NCBI GenBank assembly: GCA_014138095.1
Contig: JACGXE010000007.1
Coordinates: 124,001-188,000, forward strand
DNA length: 64,000 nucleotides
Source of the DNA: Ochrobactrum sp. RH2CCR150
GTDB taxonomy: Bacteria > Pseudomonadota > Alphaproteobacteria > Rhizobiales > Rhizobiaceae
Reading direction: 5' to 3'
Shown here: positions 54,882 to 63,049 of the stretch, in pieces
How the letters are laid out: every line of letters starts with the position of its first letter
Position numbering within the stretch: the first letter of the stretch is position 1
Notes under the pieces: model-generated
The model's database searches: none
What the model saw: the letters and a program-made list of their open reading frames with translations, nothing else
Told to the model about the DNA's origin: nothing
Position numbers and translations under genes: made by a program

Positions 54882-56909
54882 TCAGATTTCAATGTCGATG
54901 ACAAGCGAACCTGTCGTGTTGACATGCGCCCGTGTCTTTGGCGGCAGAACGGTACAAGCGTGCTCATACTCAATGATTGCCGGACCGGTGATCTCGTGTC
55001 GGGCACCCAATGCTTCACCGTCATAGACGTTGCAGCTCGTCCACTCGCCATCAAAATAGACGTCGCGCTGGCTCTTCAGAATTTCCTCCCCTGAAGACTG
55101 TGCGATTTCCACGACGGGAGGATCTTCCATCCGGCCAATCGCGGTGACACCAAAGGAAACAAAAGTAGGTGCGAAATCTTCAGAACTGACGCCGAACTCC
55201 TGTTTGTGAACGGCGTGGAAATCGTTCTCGATATCTGGCAGCAGTTCAGCCGTCAGCACGCCGTTCGGTAAGGGTGTTTCCACCTCATAGGATTGCCCCA
55301 CATAGCGCATCTGGGCGGTTCGGATGAGTTCGATATCGCTCTTGTTCTGGAAGCCCTGATCCAGCAAGGCCTGCGTGGCTTTTGTTTCCAGATCCGCAAG
55401 GATAGCATTGATCTTTCCGAGGTCTGCTTCCTTAACTGGGGAATAGTAGAACTGCTCGATATCCTGGCGCAGATCCATCGCCGTCGCGCCGAATGCCGAG
55501 GCGACACCTGCATGGGGCGGAACAATGACTTTAGGAATATTCATCGACTTGGCCACGATGCAGGCATGCAAGGCACCTGCACCACCAAAGCTGGCATAAA
55601 CGAAATCGCGCGGATCACGACCCCGGGCAACAAGAACCTTTTTCACCGCTTGCGCCATATATTCGCAACCGATCCGGATCATGCCTTCAGCAGTTGCAAG
55701 CGTGGAAAGCCCGATCTTTTCGGCAAGCGCGGAAATAGCCTGTTCCGCAGCGGTAGCATCCAGATCAAACTTACCATTCAGCGTCGGATCAAGGCGACCG
55801 AGGATCAGATTGGCGTCGGTGATTGTCGGTTGCGTGCCGCCTCTGCCGTAGCATACGGGCCCGGGCTCTGAACCGGCGCTCTTGGGACCTACACGCAGCG
55901 AGCCACCCTGATCAACCCAGCCGATGGAACCACCACCAGAACCCACGCTGTGGATGTCGAGCATAGGAACGACAATCGACACTTCCCACTCGAGTTCGTG
56001 GTCGCGCGTAATCAGACCTTTGCCATTCTCGACAATGGAAACATCGAAACTCGTGCCGCCTACATCAGTGTGCAGAATGCGCTCAAAACCGCTTTGCTTG
56101 GTAAGATAGCCGGCATAGGCCACGCCACCTGCCGGACCCGATTCCAGCATGTCTTCTGGATGCTGGCGTGCCGCGCCCGCCGACATAACACCGCCGCTAC
56201 TCTTCAGGATCAGTAGTTTTCCGGCAAAACCATGTTGGTCAAGACGGCTCTCCAGATCGTCCATATATTTTACCATGACCGGCATGCATGCCGCGCGAAC
56301 GGCAGTCGTTACGAAGCGGCCATGTTCGCGGAAAATCGGACGGGTTTCCGCAGAGAGAACAACGTGAATATCGGGACAATATTCGAGCAAAATATCGCGC
56401 ATCTGCTCTTCATGCTGCGACCCAACATAGGAGTTGATGAAGCCGATACCCACAGACTGAATGCCCGCTTCTTTAATTCTGGCGGCCACCTCGCGTGCCG
56501 CACTGACATCCATCGGACGCTCGGATTCACCACGAACATTCACGCGTTCCGGGATCGTGTAGCGATAACGCCGTTTGATGACGGGCTTGGGCTTTGTCTG
56601 GTAGGGATCATACAGATACTGACGATGCTGCCGCCCTATTTCGATCGTGTCGCGAAAACCATCCGTCGTGATGAACGCAGCATCGGGATAGCTGCGCTCG
56701 ATCAGCGCATTGGTCGCAGTCGTCGTACCGTGCATCAGATATGAAATATCCGAAATATCGATCCCGGCTTTTTCAATGGATTCAAGGACTGCGATGGAAC
56801 GATCCTGCTTTGTTGTCAGAACCTTAGCGGTAACCTGATTGCCGGTCTTTTCCTCCCAGGCAAACAAATCCGTAAAAGTACCGCCGACGTCAATTCCAAC
56901 CCTCCACAT
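54882..56909 (-). CDS. hyuA: Hydantoinase/oxoprolinase family protein, subunit A (second locus)
   Basis: 675 residues from ATG 56909, 7 bases after GGGAGG. The ATPase motif is GIDVGGTFTDLFAWEE; the second phosphate motif is HTDVGGTSFDVSIVE, with VGSGGGSIGWVDQGG. With HyuB it forms an ATP-dependent cyclic-amide hydrolase. It is the first gene of a probable operon hyuA-hyuB-FAD oxidase-cupin-pucR. TCATATGA repeats lie 68-105 bp upstream of its start. No transporter is linked to this locus. Confidence 0.9.
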   Translation of the reverse strand: MWRVGIDVGGTFTDLFAWEEKTGNQVTAKVLTTKQDRSIAVLESIEKAGIDISDISYLMHGTTTATNALIERSYPDAAFITTDGFRDTIEIGRQHRQYLYDPYQTKPKPVIKRRYRYTIPERVNVRGESERPMDVSAAREVAARIKEAGIQSVGIGFINSYVGSQHEEQMRDILLEYCPDIHVVLSAETRPIFREHGRFVTTAVRAACMPVMVKYMDDLESRLDQHGFAGKLLILKSSGGVMSAGAARQHPEDMLESGPAGGVAYAGYLTKQSGFERILHTDVGGTSFDVSIVENGKGLITRDHELEWEVSIVVPMLDIHSVGSGGGSIGWVDQGGSLRVGPKSAGSEPGPVCYGRGGTQPTITDANLILGRLDPTLNGKFDLDATAAEQAISALAEKIGLSTLATAEGMIRIGCEYMAQAVKKVLVARGRDPRDFVYASFGGAGALHACIVAKSMNIPKVIVPPHAGVASAFGATAMDLRQDIEQFYYSPVKEADLGKINAILADLETKATQALLDQGFQNKSDIELIRTAQMRYVGQSYEVETPLPNGVLTAELLPDIENDFHAVHKQEFGVSSEDFAPTFVSFGVTAIGRMEDPPVVEIAQSSGEEILKSQRDVYFDGEWTSCNVYDGEALGARHEITGPAIIEYEHACTVLPPKTRAHVNTTGSLVIDIEI

Positions 56910-56976
56910 GCAAACCTCCCTTGCATATAAGCTATGTAGATGGGCCATAATTTCGTGAATAGCGATCAACCGTCAA

Positions 56977-57015
56977 TCATATGATATATTGATAATGGAA
57001 AATCGATTCATATGA
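56977..57015. promoter_or_regulatory. Two TCATATGA palindromes 30 bp apart, candidate operator
   Basis: ATCATATGAT at 56977-56986 and TCATATGA at 57008-57015 in an AT-rich stretch upstream of hyuA (second locus). Centre-to-centre spacing is 30 bp, about three helical turns. PucR binding is possible but unproven. Confidence 0.45.
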
Positions 57016-57091
57016 TCGTATCAATTAAAATCATCCCTTTGCGATGCTGGCCACGTATTGAGGATCAGTATCGAACCAGCCAATTCCGTTG

Positions 57092-57119
57092 TAAAAAGGG
57101 CGGCAATGATTGCCGCCCT
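57092..57119 (-). terminator. Rho-independent terminator after the isochorismatase-like gene
   Basis: Perfect 10-bp stem AGGGCGGCAA / TTGCCGCCCT (57097-57106, 57110-57119) with a 3-nt loop. On the minus strand it is followed by TTTTTAC. It lies 12 bp past the stop at 57132. Confidence 0.88.
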
Positions 57120-57131
57120 GTTCGTTTCTGA

Positions 57132-57812
57132 TCAGCCGCGTTGTGAATCGAGCTGTTCGCTGTTCTTTTCGACTTCTTGCGCCTTCATGTAGCTTTCGAT
57201 CAGAAGCTGATAGGGAGGGAAAATCTTCGTATAGACATTCGCCCATTCCTGCGCATCGTCGCGATGCCAGGTTTTCTGGAGTTCGGACGCCACGGCAGCC
57301 GTATCCATCGGCACCACGCCAGCCTGTACAATGCGCGCCAGTGTAATTTCCTGTGCCATCTTGGAATAAGTGCCGGAAGCGTCCACGACAGCGAATACCT
57401 TATATCCATCCTGAACAGCGCTGATCGCCGGGAACGCCATGCAAACGCTGGTAATCGTGCCGGCGATGATGAGCGTTTTGCGACCGGTCGCCTTGACGGC
57501 CTTGACGAATTCGGGATTGTCCCAGGCGTTGATCTCACCCCGCCTCGCCACATATTGCGCATGCGGCGCATTTTCATGGATCTCGGGGATCAGTGGCCCG
57601 TTCGGGCCCTGTGGTACAGATGCGGTGGTGATGACCGGCATGTTGGTCAGCGTTGCCATGCGGGCAAGCGCTGTCGCGTGATTGCGCAGAACAGGCATCG
57701 GCATATCCGCAACAGTCTGAAAAAGACCGCTCTGATGGTCGATGAGAAGCATGACTGCGTCATTCGGATCGATTACCGGTCGCTGACCATTGAAGTTTGC
57801 TGGGCTACTCAT
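57132..57812 (-). CDS. Isochorismatase-family hydrolase (YcaC-like)
   Basis: 226 residues from ATG 57812 (AGGAGA upstream). Cysteine-hydrolase landmarks: D25 in [13 protein letters not shown] and C124 in [12 protein letters not shown], at the same spacing as YcaC D19/C118. The position expected for the triad lysine (YcaC K84) appears to be R90 ([13 protein letters not shown]). I infer this by counting, so it needs an alignment. Followed by a strong terminator and transcribed away from a LysR regulator. Substrate unknown; an amide or N-carbamoyl compound would suit the hydantoinase neighbourhood. Confidence 0.85.
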   Translation of the reverse strand: MSSPANFNGQRPVIDPNDAVMLLIDHQSGLFQTVADMPMPVLRNHATALARMATLTNMPVITTASVPQGPNGPLIPEIHENAPHAQYVARRGEINAWDNPEFVKAVKATGRKTLIIAGTITSVCMAFPAISAVQDGYKVFAVVDASGTYSKMAQEITLARIVQAGVVPMDTAAVASELQKTWHRDDAQEWANVYTKIFPPYQLLIESYMKAQEVEKNSEQLDSQRG

Positions 57813-57922
57813 TTCAAGTCTCCTATTTGGTTCATCTGCTGTGTGAACGGCGATGAATTCATCGTCTGAGAGCAAGATAAGACTGAAACAAACTGGTCTG
57901 TAGATCGGTTTTCGGGTTAATC

Positions 57923-57940
57923 TGTCCTGAAAACAGGACA
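57923..57940. promoter_or_regulatory. Palindrome TGTCCTG-AAAA-CAGGACA next to the LysR start
   Basis: Perfect 7-bp arms with a 4-bp spacer, ending one base before ATG 57941, in the 128-bp divergent gap between the isochorismatase-like and LysR genes. It could be the LysR autoregulatory site. Its position leaves no room for a normal ribosome site at 57941. Confidence 0.5.
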
Positions 57941-58873
57941 ATGAAAGAACCCCTCATGACCGATCTCAATGATTTGCGCCTCTTCGTAAAAGTCGTTGAA
58001 CTTGGTGGCTTTTCGGCTGCTGCCCGACAACTCGGGTTGCCGCGCTCGCGGCTGAGCCGCCGGATCGGCCTGTTGGAAGATGATCTGCACGTCCGGCTCA
58101 TTCAGCGGACCACCCGACAATTCGCCGTGACCGAACTCGGTCAGGAGTTTTATCGGCATTGCGTTGCCATGATGATCGAAGCTGACGCCGCGCTCGACGT
58201 CATTGCCCGTATGCAGGTAGAACCGAAAGGCACCGTGCGCGTGAGTTGCCCTGCCTCGGTGATCTATTTTCAGGTCGGAGAGATGATTGCGCGCTTTATG
58301 GCAAAATATCCCCAAGTGAAGGTCGAACTGGAAAGCACCAACCGCCGGGTGGATGTCATCCGGGAGGGATTTGATCTCGCCATTCGGGTGCGGTTTCCCC
58401 CGCTGGATGATAGCGATCTTGTCATACGAAAACTGGCGGAAAGCCATCAGCGACTGGTAGCAAGCCCAAAATTGATCCAGGAGGGTCACCGACCAGCGCC
58501 AGCCGATCTTGCCAATATGCCCGGTCTTGCCTGGGGATCGTCAAAGAATAATTTCGAATGGAAACTGCAAGGCCCGAACAGCGCAACGACTGAAGTCCCT
58601 TACGAGCCTTTGCTGATCACCGACGACATGGTGGCGCTGCGACTGGCTGCCCTTCAGGGCATTGGTATTTGTCAATTTCCCACGATGGTAATTGATCAGG
58701 ATTTGAAAGCTGGGCGACTGGTCGACGTCCTGTCCGGTTGGGCGCCGCGCACTGGCATAATCCATGCTGCTTTTCCGTCGCGCCGGGGTCTTCTCCCCTC
58801 CGTTCGCGCGCTCCTCGACTTTCTTGCTGATGAGTATACAGCGCTTTCCGCCAAAGAAAACAATGGAGGTTGA
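57941..58873 (+). CDS. LysR family transcriptional regulator
   Basis: 310 residues (305 if the second Met at 57956 is the start). N-terminal helix-turn-helix [19 protein letters not shown] and [14 protein letters not shown], then a LysR substrate domain ([26 protein letters not shown]-like [11 protein letters not shown]). The palindrome directly before 57941 favours the downstream Met. It diverges from the isochorismatase-like gene, its likely target. Members of this subgroup (DNA motif T-N11-A type) often control small redox or hydrolase genes. Confidence 0.88.
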   Translation: MKEPLMTDLNDLRLFVKVVELGGFSAAARQLGLPRSRLSRRIGLLEDDLHVRLIQRTTRQFAVTELGQEFYRHCVAMMIEADAALDVIARMQVEPKGTVRVSCPASVIYFQVGEMIARFMAKYPQVKVELESTNRRVDVIREGFDLAIRVRFPPLDDSDLVIRKLAESHQRLVASPKLIQEGHRPAPADLANMPGLAWGSSKNNFEWKLQGPNSATTEVPYEPLLITDDMVALRLAALQGIGICQFPTMVIDQDLKAGRLVDVLSGWAPRTGIIHAAFPSRRGLLPSVRALLDFLADEYTALSAKENNGG

Positions 58874-58892
58874 TTGCCCTTATCCGGGCAAT
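58873..58892 (+). terminator. Hairpin at the LysR stop codon, weak terminator
   Basis: ATTGCCC / GGGCAAT with a 6-nt loop, overlapping the stop codon and followed by TATCCATTTC. Short stem and poor T-run, so partial termination at best. Confidence 0.4.
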
Positions 58893-58997
58893 TATCCATT
58901 TCAGGCGAGCCAGAACGGGCGTACTTTACTGTAACAAACTTTTTTCACATAAAGAATCATGAACTAATCTCCGACGGGTGGGGACGGAGAGGTTCGA

Positions 58998-61631
58998 ATG
59001 TTCAATCTGTCATCTGCAATGCCGAAAAAGTCTGTCAGTCGGCTGCTGGTCAGTCTGCTGTCTTCTGCGACTTTCTTGTGCACGCTGTCGTTTTCAACGC
59101 GATTAGCGATGGCTCAGCAGGTTGTGGCCGACGGTGTCACCGTCACCGCCTCGGGCACCATTGATACAGGCACGACTGCAGGCACCGCTGGCATAGCGCT
59201 ACTGGCACGCGATGGTGGCATTATTCAGAGCTTTTCACCTCTCACGATTACGACTGGCGGCGGCAATGCTATCGGCGCGCAGGCCCTACGGGGTTCTCAG
59301 ATCAATCTCTACAACGGCTCAACAATCCACACCACGGGCAGTGGCGCCGACGGTATTGTCTCTTCTGGCGGCAGTCTTGTAACGGCCGAAGGTACGGACA
59401 TTCAAGTTGATAGCGTCGGCTACGGCCTTATTGCCGGCACCACGGGCCGTATCGAAATGCGCAACAGCACCGTCACCACCCTAAACGCGACGGGTATTGC
59501 AGCCTTTACGGGCGGCCAAGTTACGATCGACAACAGTTTGGTTGAAACGGATACCGGGCTGGCGCTTTGGATTCAGGCGGCAGGGTCCAGTATTACCGGT
59601 ACAGGACTAACCGTCACGTCCAGCGCTGAGCGCGGCGCCGTGGTGTTGGAGGGTGCTCTTTCGCTGACCAACTCGTCTATCGAAAGCAGTGCGACTGGCA
59701 TTCAAACCGGCACTGCCGCAACCGTGACCCTGATTGACACTTCCGTCAGCACGACTGGAACATCCGCTTCGGGTATTTATCTGAGTGGCAATAGCAGCCT
59801 GACTATGACAGGCGGTTCGATTTCAACGACAGGGGCTGGTGCGCGTGCGCTCTATGGTGCGGCAGGCAACAATACCGCGCAGATTTCAGGCACGGGAATA
59901 GTCTCAGCCCAGTCTGCAGCCATTCGTGTCTTCGGCAGTACGGCATTTCTCGACGTCGATCTGACGTCCTCATCGGTTACCGGTAATGCCGATGTGCTTG
60001 AGGTCGTCAGCGGTGGCCGTCTCGATTTGAATTCATCAGATTCCGAGCTGACAGGCGCAGCCCAGACAGAAGTAGGGAGCACATCGAACGTTACGCTTTC
60101 CGATCAATCGAAATGGAACCTTACCGGCAATTCGATCCTTACCGACCTGACCAATACCAACAGCCAGATTCAGTTCAGTGCGCCGGACGGCGGCACATTT
60201 AAGACGCTGACTGTCGGCAATTATACCGGCAATGCAGGCCAGATCGGCCTCAATACGTATCTCGATACGGACGGTTCGCCATCCGACCGCCTGATTATTG
60301 ATGGCGGCACCGCATCAGGTTCCAGCCGGTTGCTGATAGCAAATGCGGGTGGGCAAGGTGCGCTCACCACAGGAAACGGTATTCTCGTCGTCGATACGGT
60401 CAATGATGGGACGACCAGCGCCGGAGCGTTCCATCTCGTCGCGCCTGTGGTTGCGGGCCCTTACGAATATTCGCTCTATAGAAGCAGCGTTGACGCTTCC
60501 GGTGCAGAGAACTGGTATCTGCGGTCAGAACTAACGCCAGTGCCGCCTACCCCGCCAGATCCTCCGAATCCTCCAATCCCGCCGGTGCCACCAATCCCGG
60601 ACCCAACGCCGGACTACCGTCCTGAAGTATCACTCTATGCCGCAATACCTTCGATGGGAGCGATTTACGGCAGGCAGTTGATTGGCTCCTACCATGAGCG
60701 TGTCGGCGAAGAGGAACAGCTTAAAGGCCGCACTGATATTGGCGCTGACCCGAAATTCAACGGTTACTGGGTCCGGGGATTAGGTCATTCAGGACACCGG
60801 AACGGCGACACCAACGGCATTTATGATGGCGCTCCCGAATATGACTACCGGTTCGGCGCAATACAGGCAGGGCTCGATTTCTATCGACACGAAGCCGACG
60901 GCGTCACCGACCATGCCGGAATGTATCTCGCTTATGGTCATGGTCGCATGGATGTGACCCAGAACCGTTTGATCGAAACCCGTGATGCAGGGCGCAATGA
61001 TTTCGACGCATATTCGGTTGGTGGTTACTGGACGCGTCTTGGAGATAATGGCTGGTATCTCGATGGTGTCCTGCAGGGCACCTGGTACAACATGACAACC
61101 AGCTCGAACCGGGCAACCGAATTTGGCTTTCCGGATCAAGATGTCAAAGGCTTCGGTTTTGCGGCCTCGCTTGAGGGTGGCTATCCTTTTGACCTCGGGA
61201 ACCAATGGCAAATTGAACCGCAGGCGCAACTCGTCTGGCAAACCATCAATTTCGATGACTTCAACGATGGGGCCGCCGATATTCGGTACGACGATTTGAA
61301 TTCCTTGGCCGGGCGTATCGGTGCACGCATATCGCGCACATGGGCCGTTGAAGAAGTAACCTCAACCGAACCAGCGCGTCTGGCGACAGTCTGGGGTCGT
61401 GTCAATCTCTGGCACGAATTCACGGCAAAGGCTCAGGTCGACATTTCGTCCGCAACCGGGTTTGTTCCGTTCAAGTCCGATCTCGAAGAGACATGGATCG
61501 AAATCGGAGGCGGTGCCACAAGGCAAATTACCAAGAATATGTCGCTTTACGGCAATGTCAGTTACAGCACCACGTTCGATGCCGATAACTATGCCTGGAA
61601 TGGAAAGCTCGGCATGCGCGTGAACTGGTAA
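58998..61631 (+). CDS. Classical (type Va) autotransporter outer-membrane protein
   Basis: 877 residues. An extended signal peptide ends near residue 39 (STRLAMA before QQVVADG). The passenger (about 40-510) is Ser/Thr/Gly-rich with repeated short TGTG/NSSIES-type units, predicted to form a right-handed beta-helix of the pectin-lyase/pertactin class. A proline-rich linker lies at about 513-540 (PPTPPDPPNPPIPPVPP). The last about 290 residues form the autotransporter barrel (YWVRGLGHSGHRNGDTNG, SVGGYWTRLGDNGWYLDG) and end in the expected aromatic residue (RVNW). No protease motif is visible, so adhesion or surface shielding is more likely than enzymatic activity. Confidence 0.9.
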   Translation: MFNLSSAMPKKSVSRLLVSLLSSATFLCTLSFSTRLAMAQQVVADGVTVTASGTIDTGTTAGTAGIALLARDGGIIQSFSPLTITTGGGNAIGAQALRGSQINLYNGSTIHTTGSGADGIVSSGGSLVTAEGTDIQVDSVGYGLIAGTTGRIEMRNSTVTTLNATGIAAFTGGQVTIDNSLVETDTGLALWIQAAGSSITGTGLTVTSSAERGAVVLEGALSLTNSSIESSATGIQTGTAATVTLIDTSVSTTGTSASGIYLSGNSSLTMTGGSISTTGAGARALYGAAGNNTAQISGTGIVSAQSAAIRVFGSTAFLDVDLTSSSVTGNADVLEVVSGGRLDLNSSDSELTGAAQTEVGSTSNVTLSDQSKWNLTGNSILTDLTNTNSQIQFSAPDGGTFKTLTVGNYTGNAGQIGLNTYLDTDGSPSDRLIIDGGTASGSSRLLIANAGGQGALTTGNGILVVDTVNDGTTSAGAFHLVAPVVAGPYEYSLYRSSVDASGAENWYLRSELTPVPPTPPDPPNPPIPPVPPIPDPTPDYRPEVSLYAAIPSMGAIYGRQLIGSYHERVGEEEQLKGRTDIGADPKFNGYWVRGLGHSGHRNGDTNGIYDGAPEYDYRFGAIQAGLDFYRHEADGVTDHAGMYLAYGHGRMDVTQNRLIETRDAGRNDFDAYSVGGYWTRLGDNGWYLDGVLQGTWYNMTTSSNRATEFGFPDQDVKGFGFAASLEGGYPFDLGNQWQIEPQAQLVWQTINFDDFNDGAADIRYDDLNSLAGRIGARISRTWAVEEVTSTEPARLATVWGRVNLWHEFTAKAQVDISSATGFVPFKSDLEETWIEIGGGATRQITKNMSLYGNVSYSTTFDADNYAWNGKLGMRVNW

Positions 61632-61650
61632 ACTGCTTCAGCGAACCTGT

Positions 61651-62040
61651 TCAACCATCCATCATTTCCGTCGGAGCGGGCGCACCAAGCTGTGCGCCCT
61701 TCCATATTGCCGATGCGCCGGGGTCGGCAAACAACAGGCGTAAATGGCCGATAAGCTGGCCCGCGCGTGGATCGGCCACGCGATAGACAACAGCGCGGGC
61801 TTCGCGTCTGCCTTCGATGATACCGGCCTCGCGCAACGCACCAAGCTGCTGTGACAGCGTCGGCTGGTGAACATCCAGCATGTCTTCCAATTCGCTTACT
61901 GTGCGTTCACCTTCCAGCAAAACGCACAGGATCGAAAGCCGCACCGGATTGGATATGGCTTTCAAGAAATCAGACGCTGCGCCAATGGCCCTGCATTTTA
62001 TCTTGGGCGTGTGCCCTTTCGGCGTGGCTTTCTCGTTCAT
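61651..62040 (-). CDS. ArsR family transcriptional regulator (BigR/SqrR-like)
   Basis: 129 residues from ATG 62040. Winged helix: LKAISNPVRLSILCVLLEGERTVSELE split across the motif, then VHQPTLSQQLGALREAGII and the wing RREARAVVYRV. The sequence resembles BigR/SqrR, persulfide-responsive repressors, and keeps the first sensor cysteine (C39) plus an N-terminal C16. The second BigR cysteine in the last helix is not seen. A longer frame back to 62151 would start inside the 18-bp palindrome without a ribosome site. It diverges from sulfonate-type genes, so a sulfur-linked signal is plausible. Confidence 0.87.
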   Translation of the reverse strand: MNEKATPKGHTPKIKCRAIGAASDFLKAISNPVRLSILCVLLEGERTVSELEDMLDVHQPTLSQQLGALREAGIIEGRREARAVVYRVADPRAGQLIGHLRLLFADPGASAIWKGAQLGAPAPTEMMDG

Positions 62041-62150
62041 TATCGTCGCGCCCTGTTGTTCAATCTCAAAAATCGAGCAAACAAGGAATGGTTTTCCACG
62101 TTTTGCCAAAGGTTTAATCAAGCCTTCCTTCGGTGCCCACCTGAATCCCA

Positions 62151-62168
62151 TTATATAAATTTATATAA
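62151..62168. promoter_or_regulatory. Perfect 18-bp palindrome TTATATAAATTTATATAA, probable ArsR operator
   Basis: All-AT perfect palindrome between the divergent ArsR and SsuA-like genes, 26 bp before the ATG at 62195. ArsR-type repressors commonly bind AT-rich palindromes of this size. Confidence 0.7.
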
Positions 62169-62194
62169 CAAATTTGCAACCGGATCGCGTATTC

Positions 62195-63049
62195 ATGGCA
62201 ATCAAGATCGGCTTTCATCCGAACAATCTGCACCTGACGCTTGCGTCCCGCTGGCCGGGTGCCTTTGCCGATCTGCAACCGGAATTCGTGCTTTATCCTG
62301 AGGGTCGTGATACCGCCAAGAAGCTTGTTGCCGGGGATATCGACATCGGTGGCACAGGGTCTACGCCGCCTATTCTTGCTGCTGAAGCCGGGCTCAAAAT
62401 TATCTACGCCGCAGCGTCCGCTCCTCGACCCGCCAATGGTGCAATACTGGTTGCCAAGGATACCGACATTCAGACCGTCGCCGACCTGAAAGGGCGCGAC
62501 GTTGCGCTCGTGGACGGCTCGTTTCACACCTATTTTCTCGCTAAAAGTCTGGAGCAGGTGGGCCTTCGCCTCAATGACGTGAAGCGCCACGATCTTCTGG
62601 CAAGTCCATCGCGTGAACTTCTGCGCACAGGCAAGGTCGCTGCATGGATTGCCATGGCCCCGCATCTCGAACAGGCGCTCGCCAGCGGCGAATTTCATGT
62701 CCTGCTGCATTGCGGCACCACCATTCCCAACCGCTCGGTCTTCTGGACAATTGGACAACGCAATCTCCCGGACGATGTTATCGATGCATTTGCGGTGGAA
62801 CTCGCGAGGGTCGGCCAAGAGATCATTGCACATCCCGAAAAGGCTGCAGCTCTTCTTGCCAAGGACACCGACGACCACGAACGCCGCGCCTGGACGCGGG
62901 TTATCCAGGAACGCAACTGGCACATAGTGCCCGCTGACGACACTCTTTTGCGCGAACAGCAGGCGGAAGCGGACATATTGCGGCGCCATGCTGCGATCGG
63001 CCGCAAGATCGAAATTATTGCAGAGCATAACGAGGCAGAAAAAGCATGA
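62195..63049 (+). CDS. SsuA/NMT1-like sulfonate-binding protein without signal peptide
   Basis: 284 residues. A type II binding fold of the aliphatic-sulfonate/nitrate group (VAGDIDIGGTGSTPPILAA, ADLKGRDVALVDGSFHTYFL, TGKVAAWIAMAPHLEQAL). The protein begins MAIKIGFHPNN, directly in the first beta-strand. Upstream in frame there are only a few codons, then a stop at 62156 within the operator, so no exported form is possible from this locus. It may act in the cytosol, for example as a sensor or a substrate-channelling partner of the monooxygenase whose ATG overlaps its stop. Confidence 0.83.
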   Translation: MAIKIGFHPNNLHLTLASRWPGAFADLQPEFVLYPEGRDTAKKLVAGDIDIGGTGSTPPILAAEAGLKIIYAAASAPRPANGAILVAKDTDIQTVADLKGRDVALVDGSFHTYFLAKSLEQVGLRLNDVKRHDLLASPSRELLRTGKVAAWIAMAPHLEQALASGEFHVLLHCGTTIPNRSVFWTIGQRNLPDDVIDAFAVELARVGQEIIAHPEKAAALLAKDTDDHERRAWTRVIQERNWHIVPADDTLLREQQAEADILRRHAAIGRKIEIIAEHNEAEKA

